A stretch of 40,573 bases of DNA from assembly GCA_949295505.1 (NCBI GenBank), contig CASFLH010000022.1:1-40573 (forward strand), written 5' to 3'. Both the position numbers and the translations under genes were made by a program. Numbering within the stretch: position 1 is the first letter of the stretch; every line of letters starts with the position of its first letter. Below, one piece after another: positions 7,308 to 15,360 of this stretch. Source of the stretch: an uncultured Spirochaetales bacterium (GTDB taxonomy: Bacteria > Spirochaetota > Spirochaetia > Sphaerochaetales > Sphaerochaetaceae). A model generated the notes under the pieces. It searched no databases and had not been told where the DNA came from. It saw only the letters and a list, made by a program, of their open reading frames with translations.

Positions 7308-7996
7308 ACATGCACACTCATTGATATATCAATAGCGTTGAGTATCGGGCTTTCCTTCAGGATATCAAGAATCCTGTGGACATCCATCTTGCGCGGGAAG
7401 ACCGCATATGACGAATAGATGATATTGCCATCGGAATCCTTTGTCAGCCTGATACCGCGCTGTGAGATCTTCTGCGCACGGCAAAACTCAGCTATATCAT
7501 CAATTGACAATCCGGAAGTGGTCAGATTCACGGTTATTGCGGCTGTAGCCTGCGTTATCGCGCGGAATCTCATGATATGCAGCATAGTCTGGAAGAAAAG
7601 GATCAGCAGCGTTGTCGCGATTCCTATATAAACCATCCCCGCTCCGAGCGCGATGCCGATTCCAACTGTCGCCCATAGCCCGGCTGCAGTAGTGAGTCCG
7701 ATTGTGTTTTCCTTCTTGATATATATGACACCACCACCAAGGAATCCTATAGCAGTAACAACACCTGCCGCCACACGGGAGGCATCCACGCTGATTCCTT
7801 CATACATCAGCACATCGAAGAATCCATATTTCGAGATGATCATCATCAGAGCTGATGACATGGAAACGATTATGTGCGTCCTGATTCCTGCATTCTTGAA
7901 ACGTCTCTCACGCTCAAGACCGATCAGTGCTCCGCAAACTGCGCTCAGAAGAATACGAAGAAGATATGTTGAATCAGCAGCTAAAGATTCCAGCAA
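7304..7996 (-). CDS. MgtC/SapB-family membrane protein
   Basis: The hydrophobic N-terminal half carries the MgtC signature (LLSAVCGALIGLERERRFKN, then SMSSALMMIISKYGF, RVAAGVVTAIGFLGGGVI and TTAAGLWATVGIGIALG). The C-terminal half is a soluble ACT-like domain (about 145-230). MgtC proteins are linked to Mg2+ starvation and membrane ATPase control; the role here is not known. Start chosen at the TTG codon (7994-7996), seven bases after GGAGG, giving 230 residues. The longer GTG start at 8044 would lie upstream of the consensus -10 box at 8024-8029. The gene ends by overlapping the convergent lrgB stop. Confidence 0.88.
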   Translation of the reverse strand: MLESLAADSTYLLRILLSAVCGALIGLERERRFKNAGIRTHIIVSMSSALMMIISKYGFFDVLMYEGISVDASRVAAGVVTAIGFLGGGVIYIKKENTIGLTTAAGLWATVGIGIALGAGMVYIGIATTLLILFFQTMLHIMRFRAITQATAAITVNLTTSGLSIDDIAEFCRAQKISQRGIRLTKDSDGNIIYSSYAVFPRKMDVHRILDILKESPILNAIDISMSVHV

Positions 7997-8023
7997 TGCC
8001 GCGCCTCCATAATATGATTTGTC

Positions 8024-8029
8024 ATTATA
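8024..8029 (-). promoter_or_regulatory. Consensus -10 element of the MgtC-family gene
   Basis: The minus strand reads TATAAT about 28 bp before the TTG start. The -35 region is poor (GTTGTG at 17 bp). Upstream DNA to 8100 is very A+T-rich and could act as an UP element. No intrinsic terminator is visible between the preceding FGGY kinase gene and this site, so readthrough from the sugar operon is possible. Confidence 0.5.
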
Positions 8030-8077
8030 ACAGAGACACGTCACAACACAACAAATTTCTTAACACTTTTTTAATAA

Positions 8078-9490
8078 TTATTTAACATTTTGTGAACATT
8101 TCACAGAAAGGCCACTGTAGCGTCGTCCCGCATCTGCAAGAATGCCGTAAAGTCTGGAATCCGGCATGATCTCATGGTAGTCGATAGAGGAAATCACGGC
8201 ATCCGTCTTTTCCACTTCCCCCAGCGCGGCGAGACCGGTCAGCATGGCTCCAAGGGCACTGATCTCAGGCGTATCCAGCACAAGTACAGGAGAGCCGAAT
8301 GCTGCCGCTAGCAGCTGCATGAAGCAATGATTGTCCGTGATGCCACCACCGGCTGCCATAATGAAATCATGCCCAAGCGCAGCATCATGTTCGATGCTGG
8401 ATCGGAGTATTTCGGAAACCGCGGCAAGATAGATATAAGCAGCCTCCAGGACATCGGACCCTTTCATTCCATTCTCCATCTGGAGCATATTGATCTCCCC
8501 GGTACCAAGGTTACCCATCATATAGTCACCGTCACAGCAGAAGAGGCACCTGGCATTCCCGCTGATGTGGTCTGGCAGCGCTGAGAAATCCGCGATACCC
8601 AGCATGTCCATAATCCTAGACAGGAATCGTCCGAACATCCGGAAAGACCTTGTAATTATGTATTCGTCATTGGAAGATGGAATAATACATCCATTCTCGG
8701 AATCGATAATTTGATTAAGTACTGATTCACCTTTGATGGAAGCGGCCATCACCTCAGAAGTACCCATAGATGAATAATAGAGAGTATGTCCAGGGAACAG
8801 ATGGGAGAAAATCCTGCGGATACCATACATACCCACAATATGATCATGACCACCAAGACCATACACAATGCCATTATGTTCTCCCATAGATGACCCCATG
8901 GGCATTATCGCAGAATCATCAGGAATCCCGAGAGCCTCATGAAGGCCATCGATCCAGCGTCGGTTCCTGATTGAGAACATATAGGATCTTGCTGCCTGGG
9001 AATAATCCCACAGCTTCTTTCCGGTCCTGCGATACGCAAGATAGGATGACACAGGAAGGAACGCCTCTGCCCCATCCGCCATTCCGTTCCTCCGCATCCA
9101 GAGAATCTTATGCACAGAGAAAAGCCCGTTGTCATGGGTTCCTGTAACGCTGTAGCTGCACTTCTCAGCAAGCACAGAGGCCTTACCCTCATCCTCTCCC
9201 GGAATCTTCTCGTCCCACATAAGGGCATCAGACACCGCGCACCCAGCGGCAACAGGAACAACAGACTCTCCGATTGACGAGAATCCGACACTGCGGACGC
9301 TATATTCATCAGAAGCAGAACCAATGAATGCATCGACAAGCGCTTCAATGCCATGGATATCAAAGAAAAGATGGCCATCGATGCGCTTCTTTGGCGTGGG
9401 CCTTGAGACAACGGATACAATACCTTCTTCCGTTGCGATCAGGCATTTGGAATTCGTCGTCCCGATATCAATACCAAGATATGCATCCAT
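8078..9490 (-). CDS. FGGY-family carbohydrate kinase
   Basis: This 470-residue protein is an actin-fold sugar kinase. The phosphate-1 loop GIDIGTTNSKCL lies at 6-17. The presumed catalytic Asp is D216 in GGHDH (213-217). The C-terminal ATP-binding segment reads AAGGGITDNHCFMQLLAAAFG. FGGY enzymes phosphorylate pentoses, ketohexoses, polyols or glycerol; the sequence alone does not tell which. It is the last gene of the nine-gene carbohydrate operon, 25 bp after the PfkB gene. Together with a PfkB kinase and class II aldolase, the context would fit a ketohexose or deoxy-sugar being phosphorylated twice and cleaved. Confidence 0.88.
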   Translation of the reverse strand: MDAYLGIDIGTTNSKCLIATEEGIVSVVSRPTPKKRIDGHLFFDIHGIEALVDAFIGSASDEYSVRSVGFSSIGESVVPVAAGCAVSDALMWDEKIPGEDEGKASVLAEKCSYSVTGTHDNGLFSVHKILWMRRNGMADGAEAFLPVSSYLAYRRTGKKLWDYSQAARSYMFSIRNRRWIDGLHEALGIPDDSAIMPMGSSMGEHNGIVYGLGGHDHIVGMYGIRRIFSHLFPGHTLYYSSMGTSEVMAASIKGESVLNQIIDSENGCIIPSSNDEYIITRSFRMFGRFLSRIMDMLGIADFSALPDHISGNARCLFCCDGDYMMGNLGTGEINMLQMENGMKGSDVLEAAYIYLAAVSEILRSSIEHDAALGHDFIMAAGGGITDNHCFMQLLAAAFGSPVLVLDTPEISALGAMLTGLAALGEVEKTDAVISSIDYHEIMPDSRLYGILADAGRRYSGLSVKCSQNVK

Positions 9491-9515
9491 TAGGATAGAC
9501 TCCCGTAATACTCTG

Positions 9516-10421
9516 TCATATCAGCTCAACATGAGAGGCTCTCTCCGTTGCTTTCTCCATACCATGGCTGACAGCGTCCAGCAGGCTGCTTCCCCTTAGG
9601 AGAGAAGCCGTCATGCATGCCGTAAGCGTATCACCGCAGCCTATTGTATTGATGACAGGCACGTCGATATTCCTCACTATCTGGAGATCTTCTCCATCAT
9701 ATACCCAGGTATCGAAACGCCCTCGCGTTATGACGCACTTTGTTCCAAAGCGCCTGTAGATATCAGCCGCCTTTTCCCTGACAACCGGAAGGAGTTCCTC
9801 ATTAGGTTCGTTTTCCAGTACTGAGGAATTTCCGAGGAAAGTCTCGGCGAACTCCTGGAGATTCGGCTTGATTATCGAAGGTCGTGACTCCAGGCAGGCT
9901 ACAAGGTCCCTTCCCTTCATGTCGAGTATTGTCAACAGTCCCTGACGGGAAGCCATCTCTGCCATTTTCGAATAGACATCATCCCGATATCCGCTTGGGC
10001 GCGACCCAGATATAACGACAGCTGAGCACTGCCTTATTTCCTCCCTGAATATATTCTGTACAGCATCCGTAAGTGATTGCGGCACTTCATAGGTTTCTTC
10101 CAGGAGCTCTGTGCTTGTCCCGGTCTTCTTGTCCACAAGCGTGGTACTTGTCCTGATCGGAACATCTGTAGGGGCATAGACGACATCAATACCGTCACGT
10201 CTGCAGAGGCTAAGGAACTCCTTCGTGCGTGGCCCACCGAGATGCGTGACGACCCTGGCAGGACACCCTTCGGAGCCAAGGATCCGCGCAGCATTCACGC
10301 CTTTGCCAGAAGGACTGACAAAATGCACGTCGGTTCTGTTGACCTCATTCATCTTCAGCTCATCAAAGACTATCGTATACTGGAACGTGGCACTGAGGCA
10401 TACACAGATTACTGGCAGCAT
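9516..10421 (-). CDS. PfkB-family hexose-phosphate kinase (1-phosphofructokinase/tagatose-6-phosphate kinase type)
   Basis: Ribokinase-fold kinase of 301 residues. SGKGVNAAR at 38-46 is the substrate-binding signature of the LacC/FruK branch. KPN is at 185-187, and the anion-hole/catalytic motif is GCGD at 261-264 (D264), with Cys where GAGD is usual. This branch phosphorylates fructose-1-phosphate or tagatose-6-phosphate to the bisphosphate. The ATG at 10421 is preferred over that at 10448 because GGGGGA lies just upstream and it avoids overlap with the phosphatase gene. With the aldolase two genes upstream it forms a bisphosphate-making and cleaving pair. Confidence 0.88.
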   Translation of the reverse strand: MLPVICVCLSATFQYTIVFDELKMNEVNRTDVHFVSPSGKGVNAARILGSEGCPARVVTHLGGPRTKEFLSLCRRDGIDVVYAPTDVPIRTSTTLVDKKTGTSTELLEETYEVPQSLTDAVQNIFREEIRQCSAVVISGSRPSGYRDDVYSKMAEMASRQGLLTILDMKGRDLVACLESRPSIIKPNLQEFAETFLGNSSVLENEPNEELLPVVREKAADIYRRFGTKCVITRGRFDTWVYDGEDLQIVRNIDVPVINTIGCGDTLTACMTASLLRGSSLLDAVSHGMEKATERASHVELI

Positions 10422-10434
10422 ATCTTCCCCCGGT

Positions 10435-11220
10435 TCATGAAAGAACATCTATGATGCGTTTCCTGAAGCCTTCGTCACCGATGACTATTGGCTTCTGGAA
10501 CTTCCTGCGGTGGATCAGCAGCTCATCATCATAAGAGAAATCCTCCCCGTCGATATACTGATAATCCAGACCCGCTTTAATGACAACCGCATGCGCAGGA
10601 GCGATGTCCCAGACATAGCAGGGAGGTGTTATCCCTCCATCTATGCCATAATAAATGACAGGCATCAGCGAATGCAGCAACGCCGAGCCATAAGCTCTGA
10701 AACGACATGAAAGGCGCTGCAGAGGAAGCATTCTTATCGCAGAGGATCCAATGGCAATCTCTTTGAGATCATCACTCTTCTCCACAGGCAGCTGAAGCTT
10801 CCTTCCGGCAATAAAGACATCAGGACTATCAGGATCTGTCCTGACAATGACGCCATCACCCGGGAAAGGAAGGTAAATCATTGATCCTATCGGACGCCTG
10901 TCGCCATCAAGAATGCCAACTCCGATACACCAGAGAGGCATTCCCTGACTATAGGAATCCGTGCCATCAATAGGATCAAACACGAATGTAAGCCTGGCAT
11001 TTTCATCAAAAGGCTTGATGATTTTCTCTTCGGAAACCACATTTGCTTCCGGAAACAGCTTCCCGATGCATGCTGAAAGACGTTCTGTTATCGACAGATC
11101 CTCATCGGTGACAACAGTACCATCTGCCTTCAGGTGATGCGACACTATTTTCTGACACCGCGCCGCTTCAACACCGCAGCTGAACACGACTGCTTCGAGC
11201 TCATCAAGCCTTTCTTTCAT
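10435..11220 (-). CDS. Inositol-monophosphatase-family sugar phosphatase
   Basis: A 261-residue member of the Mg2+-dependent IMPase/FBPase/CysQ superfamily. It has EE at 64-65, the metal-binding motif DPIDGTDSY at 82-90, and a second metal-site motif VWDIAPAHAV in the C-terminal half. The ATG at 11220 starts one base after the aldolase stop, with GGGAAAGG upstream. Homologues hydrolyse inositol-1-phosphate, sugar bisphosphates or 3'-phosphoadenosine phosphates; which one cannot be read from sequence. A phosphatase in the middle of a sugar-kinase operon is unusual and suggests removal of a phosphate from a dead-end or incoming sugar phosphate. Confidence 0.85.
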   Translation of the reverse strand: MKERLDELEAVVFSCGVEAARCQKIVSHHLKADGTVVTDEDLSITERLSACIGKLFPEANVVSEEKIIKPFDENARLTFVFDPIDGTDSYSQGMPLWCIGVGILDGDRRPIGSMIYLPFPGDGVIVRTDPDSPDVFIAGRKLQLPVEKSDDLKEIAIGSSAIRMLPLQRLSCRFRAYGSALLHSLMPVIYYGIDGGITPPCYVWDIAPAHAVVIKAGLDYQYIDGEDFSYDDELLIHRRKFQKPIVIGDEGFRKRIIDVLS

Positions 11221-11221
11221 C

Positions 11222-12079
11222 TCATGCCTTTCCCGCGCATCCCATGACGTCGATCTTCTCCTCGACGATTTTCGCGCATGCATCAATCACTTTCGTGGCG
11301 ACCTTTCTCGGATCATGGCTTGGTTCAGTATCATATGCCTCTCTGGACACATCGAACACCCCATGGACCTTGAGCTCCGTGCCGACATTGATCTTCCTCA
11401 TACCAAGCTGGATAGCCTTTCTGAAATCATCATCCGGAACACCAGTGCCACCATGGAGAACAAGCGGCATTGAAGGCAGAAGCTCATGGATTCTCGCGAT
11501 GCGCGGGAAATCAAGCTTCGGCTCACTCTTATAGAAGCCATGAACGGTTCCTACAGCAACGGCAAGAGCATCGATTCCCGTATCCTTGACAAAGCGTACT
11601 GCATCCTCAGGGACAGTGAAGAGAGCCTCTCTCTCATCGACAGAGATATCATCCTCTTTTCCACCGACATGGCCAAGCTCTGCTTCGACGGATACACCAT
11701 AACGTGAGGCATACTCGACGACGCGTGCCGTGATATCAACATTCTCCTGATAGCTCTTGCTGGATGCATCAATCATTACAGAGGTGAATCCGTTATCGAT
11801 GCAGCGACGTATAACATCGTAATCCGTTGCATGATCAAGATGAAGCACCATATCGATGCCGAAGTCGCCAGCGACACCTTCGCATGCGCCGACAACTGTC
11901 TTCTCACCCATTACCTTCATCGCGCCGACAGATGCCATTGCGATAACAGGGCTGTTCTTTTCCTTTGCGCCTTTCGCAAGACCGATAAGATTCTCAAGCG
12001 TGAAGAAATTGAATGCACCTACTGCATATCCTTCTTTGCATGCTCTGCTGAGCACATGTTTGAGAGTAACTAATGCCAT
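11222..12079 (-). CDS. Class II (zinc) fructose/tagatose-bisphosphate aldolase
   Basis: The 285-residue enzyme has the class II aldolase zinc ligands and signatures: VLHLDHATD at 78-86, VEAELGHVGG at 131-140, GTVHGFY at 177-183 and VLHGGTG at 207-213. It cleaves a ketohexose-1,6-bisphosphate to dihydroxyacetone phosphate and glyceraldehyde-3-phosphate. The family includes Fba, GatY and KbaY, which are hard to separate by eye. The ATG at 12079 follows GGAGG with seven bases between; the open frame upstream is only overlap with the kinase gene. Its operon position with a PfkB kinase suggests a catabolic bisphosphate substrate rather than housekeeping glycolysis. Confidence 0.92.
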   Translation of the reverse strand: MALVTLKHVLSRACKEGYAVGAFNFFTLENLIGLAKGAKEKNSPVIAMASVGAMKVMGEKTVVGACEGVAGDFGIDMVLHLDHATDYDVIRRCIDNGFTSVMIDASSKSYQENVDITARVVEYASRYGVSVEAELGHVGGKEDDISVDEREALFTVPEDAVRFVKDTGIDALAVAVGTVHGFYKSEPKLDFPRIARIHELLPSMPLVLHGGTGVPDDDFRKAIQLGMRKINVGTELKVHGVFDVSREAYDTEPSHDPRKVATKVIDACAKIVEEKIDVMGCAGKA

Positions 12080-12083
12080 ATCT

Positions 12084-12662
12084 CTACCTCCAGATTTTTT
12101 TGCATTCATCAATGGCCGACAACACGGCCTTATATGCCTCTTCAGTGTCCGAGAAGACAATTTCATATTCCGCATCTGCATTCCAGAGCGGCTTCTCGTT
12201 CCTGTGGGATGCCAGATACCCTTCCCAATCCTCAAGAATCTCCTCATCCCTATATGACGAGCGCCGCTGGAGCATCTCCAGATGAACGGCATCATCAGGA
12301 ACCATATGGAATGAAATCACACGTGTATCCAGATCTTCTTCACGAAGGGAAGAGAAGAAGGACGGATCCATCATCTCCGCCGAAAATGGTGCCGAGACAA
12401 TCAAAGGACAGTTAAGGGAAATATTCTCCCGCATTGCCGCAACAAGCGTGCCGTAGCTCTGCTGCCGCCACTTCCTGTAGAACTCCAGGCGGCTTTCACC
12501 AAGCCCATACTCTTTTTCGATACCACGGAGAAATGGCTGGACCAGCGTATCGTAGTCCAGATAAGCAATACCAGTATCCCTGGCAAGCTTCCGGGCGACT
12601 GTTGTCTTACCGGTTCCGGGCTGGCCTGAAAATACGATAAGGATGCTCGGGCCTGTCCTCAT
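12084..12662 (-). CDS. Small P-loop (AAA/adenylate-kinase-like) kinase or ATPase
   Basis: A 192-residue soluble protein with a clear Walker A loop GQPGTGKTT at 13-21, followed by ARKLARDTGIAYLDYD, as in nucleotide, gluconate and shikimate kinases. No lid or substrate motif allows a specific name. It overlaps the SorC regulator gene by 4 bp (ATGA) and precedes the aldolase by 4 bp, so it belongs to the operon. It could phosphorylate the imported sugar or a derivative of it; that is inference. Confidence 0.7.
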   Translation of the reverse strand: MRTGPSILIVFSGQPGTGKTTVARKLARDTGIAYLDYDTLVQPFLRGIEKEYGLGESRLEFYRKWRQQSYGTLVAAMRENISLNCPLIVSAPFSAEMMDPSFFSSLREEDLDTRVISFHMVPDDAVHLEMLQRRSSYRDEEILEDWEGYLASHRNEKPLWNADAEYEIVFSDTEEAYKAVLSAIDECKKIWR

Positions 12663-13609
12663 CTCATGTACCCCATTATAAGCCTTGCGGTCTCAACGTC
12701 AGTAACAAGCGTATCAACAACTTTGCATTCAAGCAGTCCGAGAATGCTCAGCACTTTCTGATAACCGCATGCTACCGCCATCCTGTGAGGAACGGCTTTA
12801 ATTGTATCAAGAGGCACCATGTGAGCAGCATTCTCCTCCGATACGTATATGCAGCCTTCGCTATCAAAGAAATAATTCAGATAGTCCCCTCTGATATCCT
12901 TTGACGCGAGCTGCTTCGCGAGATTATGACCGAATACCATCTCCCTGACATTCGGCTCCCTGGAAAGGGGGATTCCCACACCACCTATCACAACATCAAG
13001 CGATGACCAGATATCGCTATCAACAAGATTTGATATAACGGCATCCCCATTGTCTGAATCTGCCAGTCTCGAGAAGCATTTATCAACACAACCACCCCAG
13101 CAGCGGGCAAAGTTCTGCGCGATGCTGAGATAACCGAAATACTCATTATCCCTGTTATCACGTGAGAATCTGTAATTCGGGACAGGATAGAACTTCCACC
13201 TGCTCCGTCTGTCAGCAACCTTCACATGGGACTGCGAGAGCTCGGTCATCGTGCGTCCCAGACCAAAGCCGATGTTCAAAGCCTCATTTGAATATGTGCT
13301 GAGCATATAATCCATCGCGCCCCGCACAAGAAATGCGAATTTGTTCTGCTCGCTCCTTGCCTCTGGAACGAGAACCAGATTCTCGAGACCGAACTTCTCA
13401 TAGAAGAAATCCTTCAGTCTCTGCCTGATCTCATTCGAGACATATGGCGGATTGACTGTAATCTCGACTATTCCCTTCTCCTCTGCAAGCTTGAGATACT
13501 TGCTAACCTGCACATGCGACACCCCGAGTTCCCTGGCAATGTCCTGCTGCCTCCGGCCCTGCACGTAATAGGAATATGCCACTTCGTACAGTTTCGTGTC
13601 GGAAATCAT
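12659..13609 (-). CDS. SorC/DeoR-type sugar-binding transcriptional regulator
   Basis: The 316-residue protein has an N-terminal helix-turn-helix (GRRQQDIARELGVSHVQVSK at 18-37). A C-terminal domain of the SorC sugar-phosphate-binding type (about 55-316) contains GFGLGRTMTEL and VIGGVGIP. SorC regulators bind phosphorylated sugars and control the operon they are encoded in. It lies between the permease and kinase genes with 4-bp overlaps on both sides, so it is co-translated with its targets. The 37-bp dyad at 16656-16692 is the obvious candidate operator. SorC proteins bind as tetramers, which suits a long dyad. Confidence 0.9.
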   Translation of the reverse strand: MISDTKLYEVAYSYYVQGRRQQDIARELGVSHVQVSKYLKLAEEKGIVEITVNPPYVSNEIRQRLKDFFYEKFGLENLVLVPEARSEQNKFAFLVRGAMDYMLSTYSNEALNIGFGLGRTMTELSQSHVKVADRRSRWKFYPVPNYRFSRDNRDNEYFGYLSIAQNFARCWGGCVDKCFSRLADSDNGDAVISNLVDSDIWSSLDVVIGGVGIPLSREPNVREMVFGHNLAKQLASKDIRGDYLNYFFDSEGCIYVSEENAAHMVPLDTIKAVPHRMAVACGYQKVLSILGLLECKVVDTLVTDVETARLIMGYMR

Positions 13610-14460
13610 TCTTTAACTCCTCCTGCGAGCCTGTTGATGAAGAAGTCCTGCGATACCGAGAACAGTATCATGGCCGGAATAGCGATAATGACGCTTGTAG
13701 CCATGAGCCCGCCCCAGTTGATGAACTCTCCCTTGAATGTCGTAAGCCCTACAGTCAGTGTATAGAAATCATGATTGGTAATAAAAGAGGATGCGATAAG
13801 GAATTCCTGCCATACCTGGATGAATGTGTATATGCTTACCGCCACTATTCCGCTGGCAGCCAGAGGCAGCATTATGCGGAGGAATGTCTGCGGAAGCGAA
13901 CAGCCATCAATAAGAGCCGCTTCCTCCATCTCCGCAGGTATATCCGCAAAATAAGTGGAAAGCAGTATTACAGAAACAGGAATCTGCAGCGCTATATAAG
14001 GCAGTATGAGCGATGACCTCGTGCCATAGAGACCCAGCTTGTTGCACATCAGGAACAGAGGAACAAGGAGGACAACAACAGGGAACATCTGCGTCGTCTG
14101 AAGAAATGAACGGAAGAGATCCCTGCCTGCGAAATCCAGCCTGGAAACCGCAAATGATGCACAAATCGATATTATAGTCGTCACAAAGACTGTTGTTATC
14201 GTTACGAATAAACTGTTGACTATGAACGTGCCCACGCCATATTCGGTGAAGGCCTCAACATAGTTTGTGAAATCAAGTGCTACCGGAATGACCCTTGGAG
14301 GAGTCTCGAATATCTCCAGGAACGACTTGAATGATGAAAGGATAATCCAATAGAACGGGAAGAAGACAATTGCGAAAAGCAGTGCCGCAAAAAACCCGAT
14401 GCAGATCCGGCCCTTAAGACTTCTGTATCTTCTCCCTAGAGATGGGTGCTTATCTGCCAT
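13606..14460 (-). CDS. Carbohydrate ABC transporter permease (MalG type)
   Basis: A 284-residue inner-membrane permease with six predicted helices and the CUT1-family EAA loop EEAALIDGCSLPQTFLRIML-P, which contacts the ATPase. The ATG at 14460 follows AAGGAGG; it overlaps the partner permease by 11 bp. It forms the transport channel with the preceding permease and binding protein. No ATPase gene is in this operon; the MalK-like ATPase at 18279-19382 or one elsewhere may serve it. Confidence 0.93.
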   Translation of the reverse strand: MADKHPSLGRRYRSLKGRICIGFFAALLFAIVFFPFYWIILSSFKSFLEIFETPPRVIPVALDFTNYVEAFTEYGVGTFIVNSLFVTITTVFVTTIISICASFAVSRLDFAGRDLFRSFLQTTQMFPVVVLLVPLFLMCNKLGLYGTRSSLILPYIALQIPVSVILLSTYFADIPAEMEEAALIDGCSLPQTFLRIMLPLAASGIVAVSIYTFIQVWQEFLIASSFITNHDFYTLTVGLTTFKGEFINWGGLMATSVIIAIPAMILFSVSQDFFINRLAGGVKE

Positions 14461-15343
14461 TTGCAAGCCTCCTTATGACTGAGAATAGGATCTTCGCAAT
14501 CAGAAGAACCGCAAGCATGATGAAGAACATCATGATGCTCATTGCAGAAGCCCTGCTTATCTCATAGAACTGGAAGGCCTCCCTCTGGACCATGATGGAC
14601 ATGGTGGTGGTGAGTTCGGCCGGGCCTCCGTTAGTCATGACCTTCAGGATATCGTATGCGTTGAAGGACCATATGAAGCAGAGGTAAGTACAGATTGCAA
14701 CAGTTGGTTTGATGAAGGGGAAGAGCACATACCTGAAACGCTGCAGCGGAGACACCCCTTCAAGCTCCGATGCCTCGATATAATCCTGAGGAACCGAGCT
14801 TAGCTTCGCAAAAATCATCAGTGAGAAGAACGGGAATGCTCTCCACATATTTGCCATGATAGCCGCGGTCATCGAAAGAGGACCTGTACGGAACCATGAG
14901 AAATCCTGGGCAACCACCCCAAGGCTTTTCAGGATGTATGTGATGATTCCAGCGTCTTCCTGCAGCATCAGCGACCAGATATACCCGGTAATGACTGATG
15001 GCAGGACCCAAGGTATGAGTATCATCGATTTGATGACACCAGAACCTTTGAATCCGGAGAAGAGAAGGAGTGCAGAACCGAGACCTATCAGCAGAGCACC
15101 AGCAACATTCGCAATCGTCCAGACGAATGTGCGTGACACAGCTGCCCATACCCTGCTGTCACCAATAAGGTCCCGGTAATTCTGCAATCCGACATTCTGA
15201 TCACCGACCCTGAGCAGACTATAGTTCCTGAAACTCATCGCGATGTTCATGAACATCGGATAAATCACGAAAACCGCAAGCATAATCACAGCAGGCAGGA
15301 TAAGGATATAACCAGCCGCGTTGTTTCTTCTGCTCAGAGCCAT
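14450..15343 (-). CDS. Carbohydrate ABC transporter permease (MalF/UgpA type)
   Basis: A 297-residue permease with a basic N-terminus (MALSRRNNAAGYILILPAV), six predicted helices and the EAA motif EASELEGVSPLQRFRYVLFP. It pairs with the MalG-type permease encoded next. The gene starts 17 bp after the binding-protein stop and has GGGAGG upstream. CUT1 permeases of this kind usually carry oligosaccharides, glycerol phosphate or polyols. Confidence 0.93.
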   Translation of the reverse strand: MALSRRNNAAGYILILPAVIMLAVFVIYPMFMNIAMSFRNYSLLRVGDQNVGLQNYRDLIGDSRVWAAVSRTFVWTIANVAGALLIGLGSALLLFSGFKGSGVIKSMILIPWVLPSVITGYIWSLMLQEDAGIITYILKSLGVVAQDFSWFRTGPLSMTAAIMANMWRAFPFFSLMIFAKLSSVPQDYIEASELEGVSPLQRFRYVLFPFIKPTVAICTYLCFIWSFNAYDILKVMTNGGPAELTTTMSIMVQREAFQFYEISRASAMSIMMFFIMLAVLLIAKILFSVIRRLANGR

Positions 15344-15360
15344 CTTATCAGAGTCCTCCC

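Noticed and set aside
7997..8044. Upstream GTG start for the MgtC-family gene
   Set aside because: It lies upstream of the consensus -10 box; the TTG at 7996 has a good Shine-Dalgarno.
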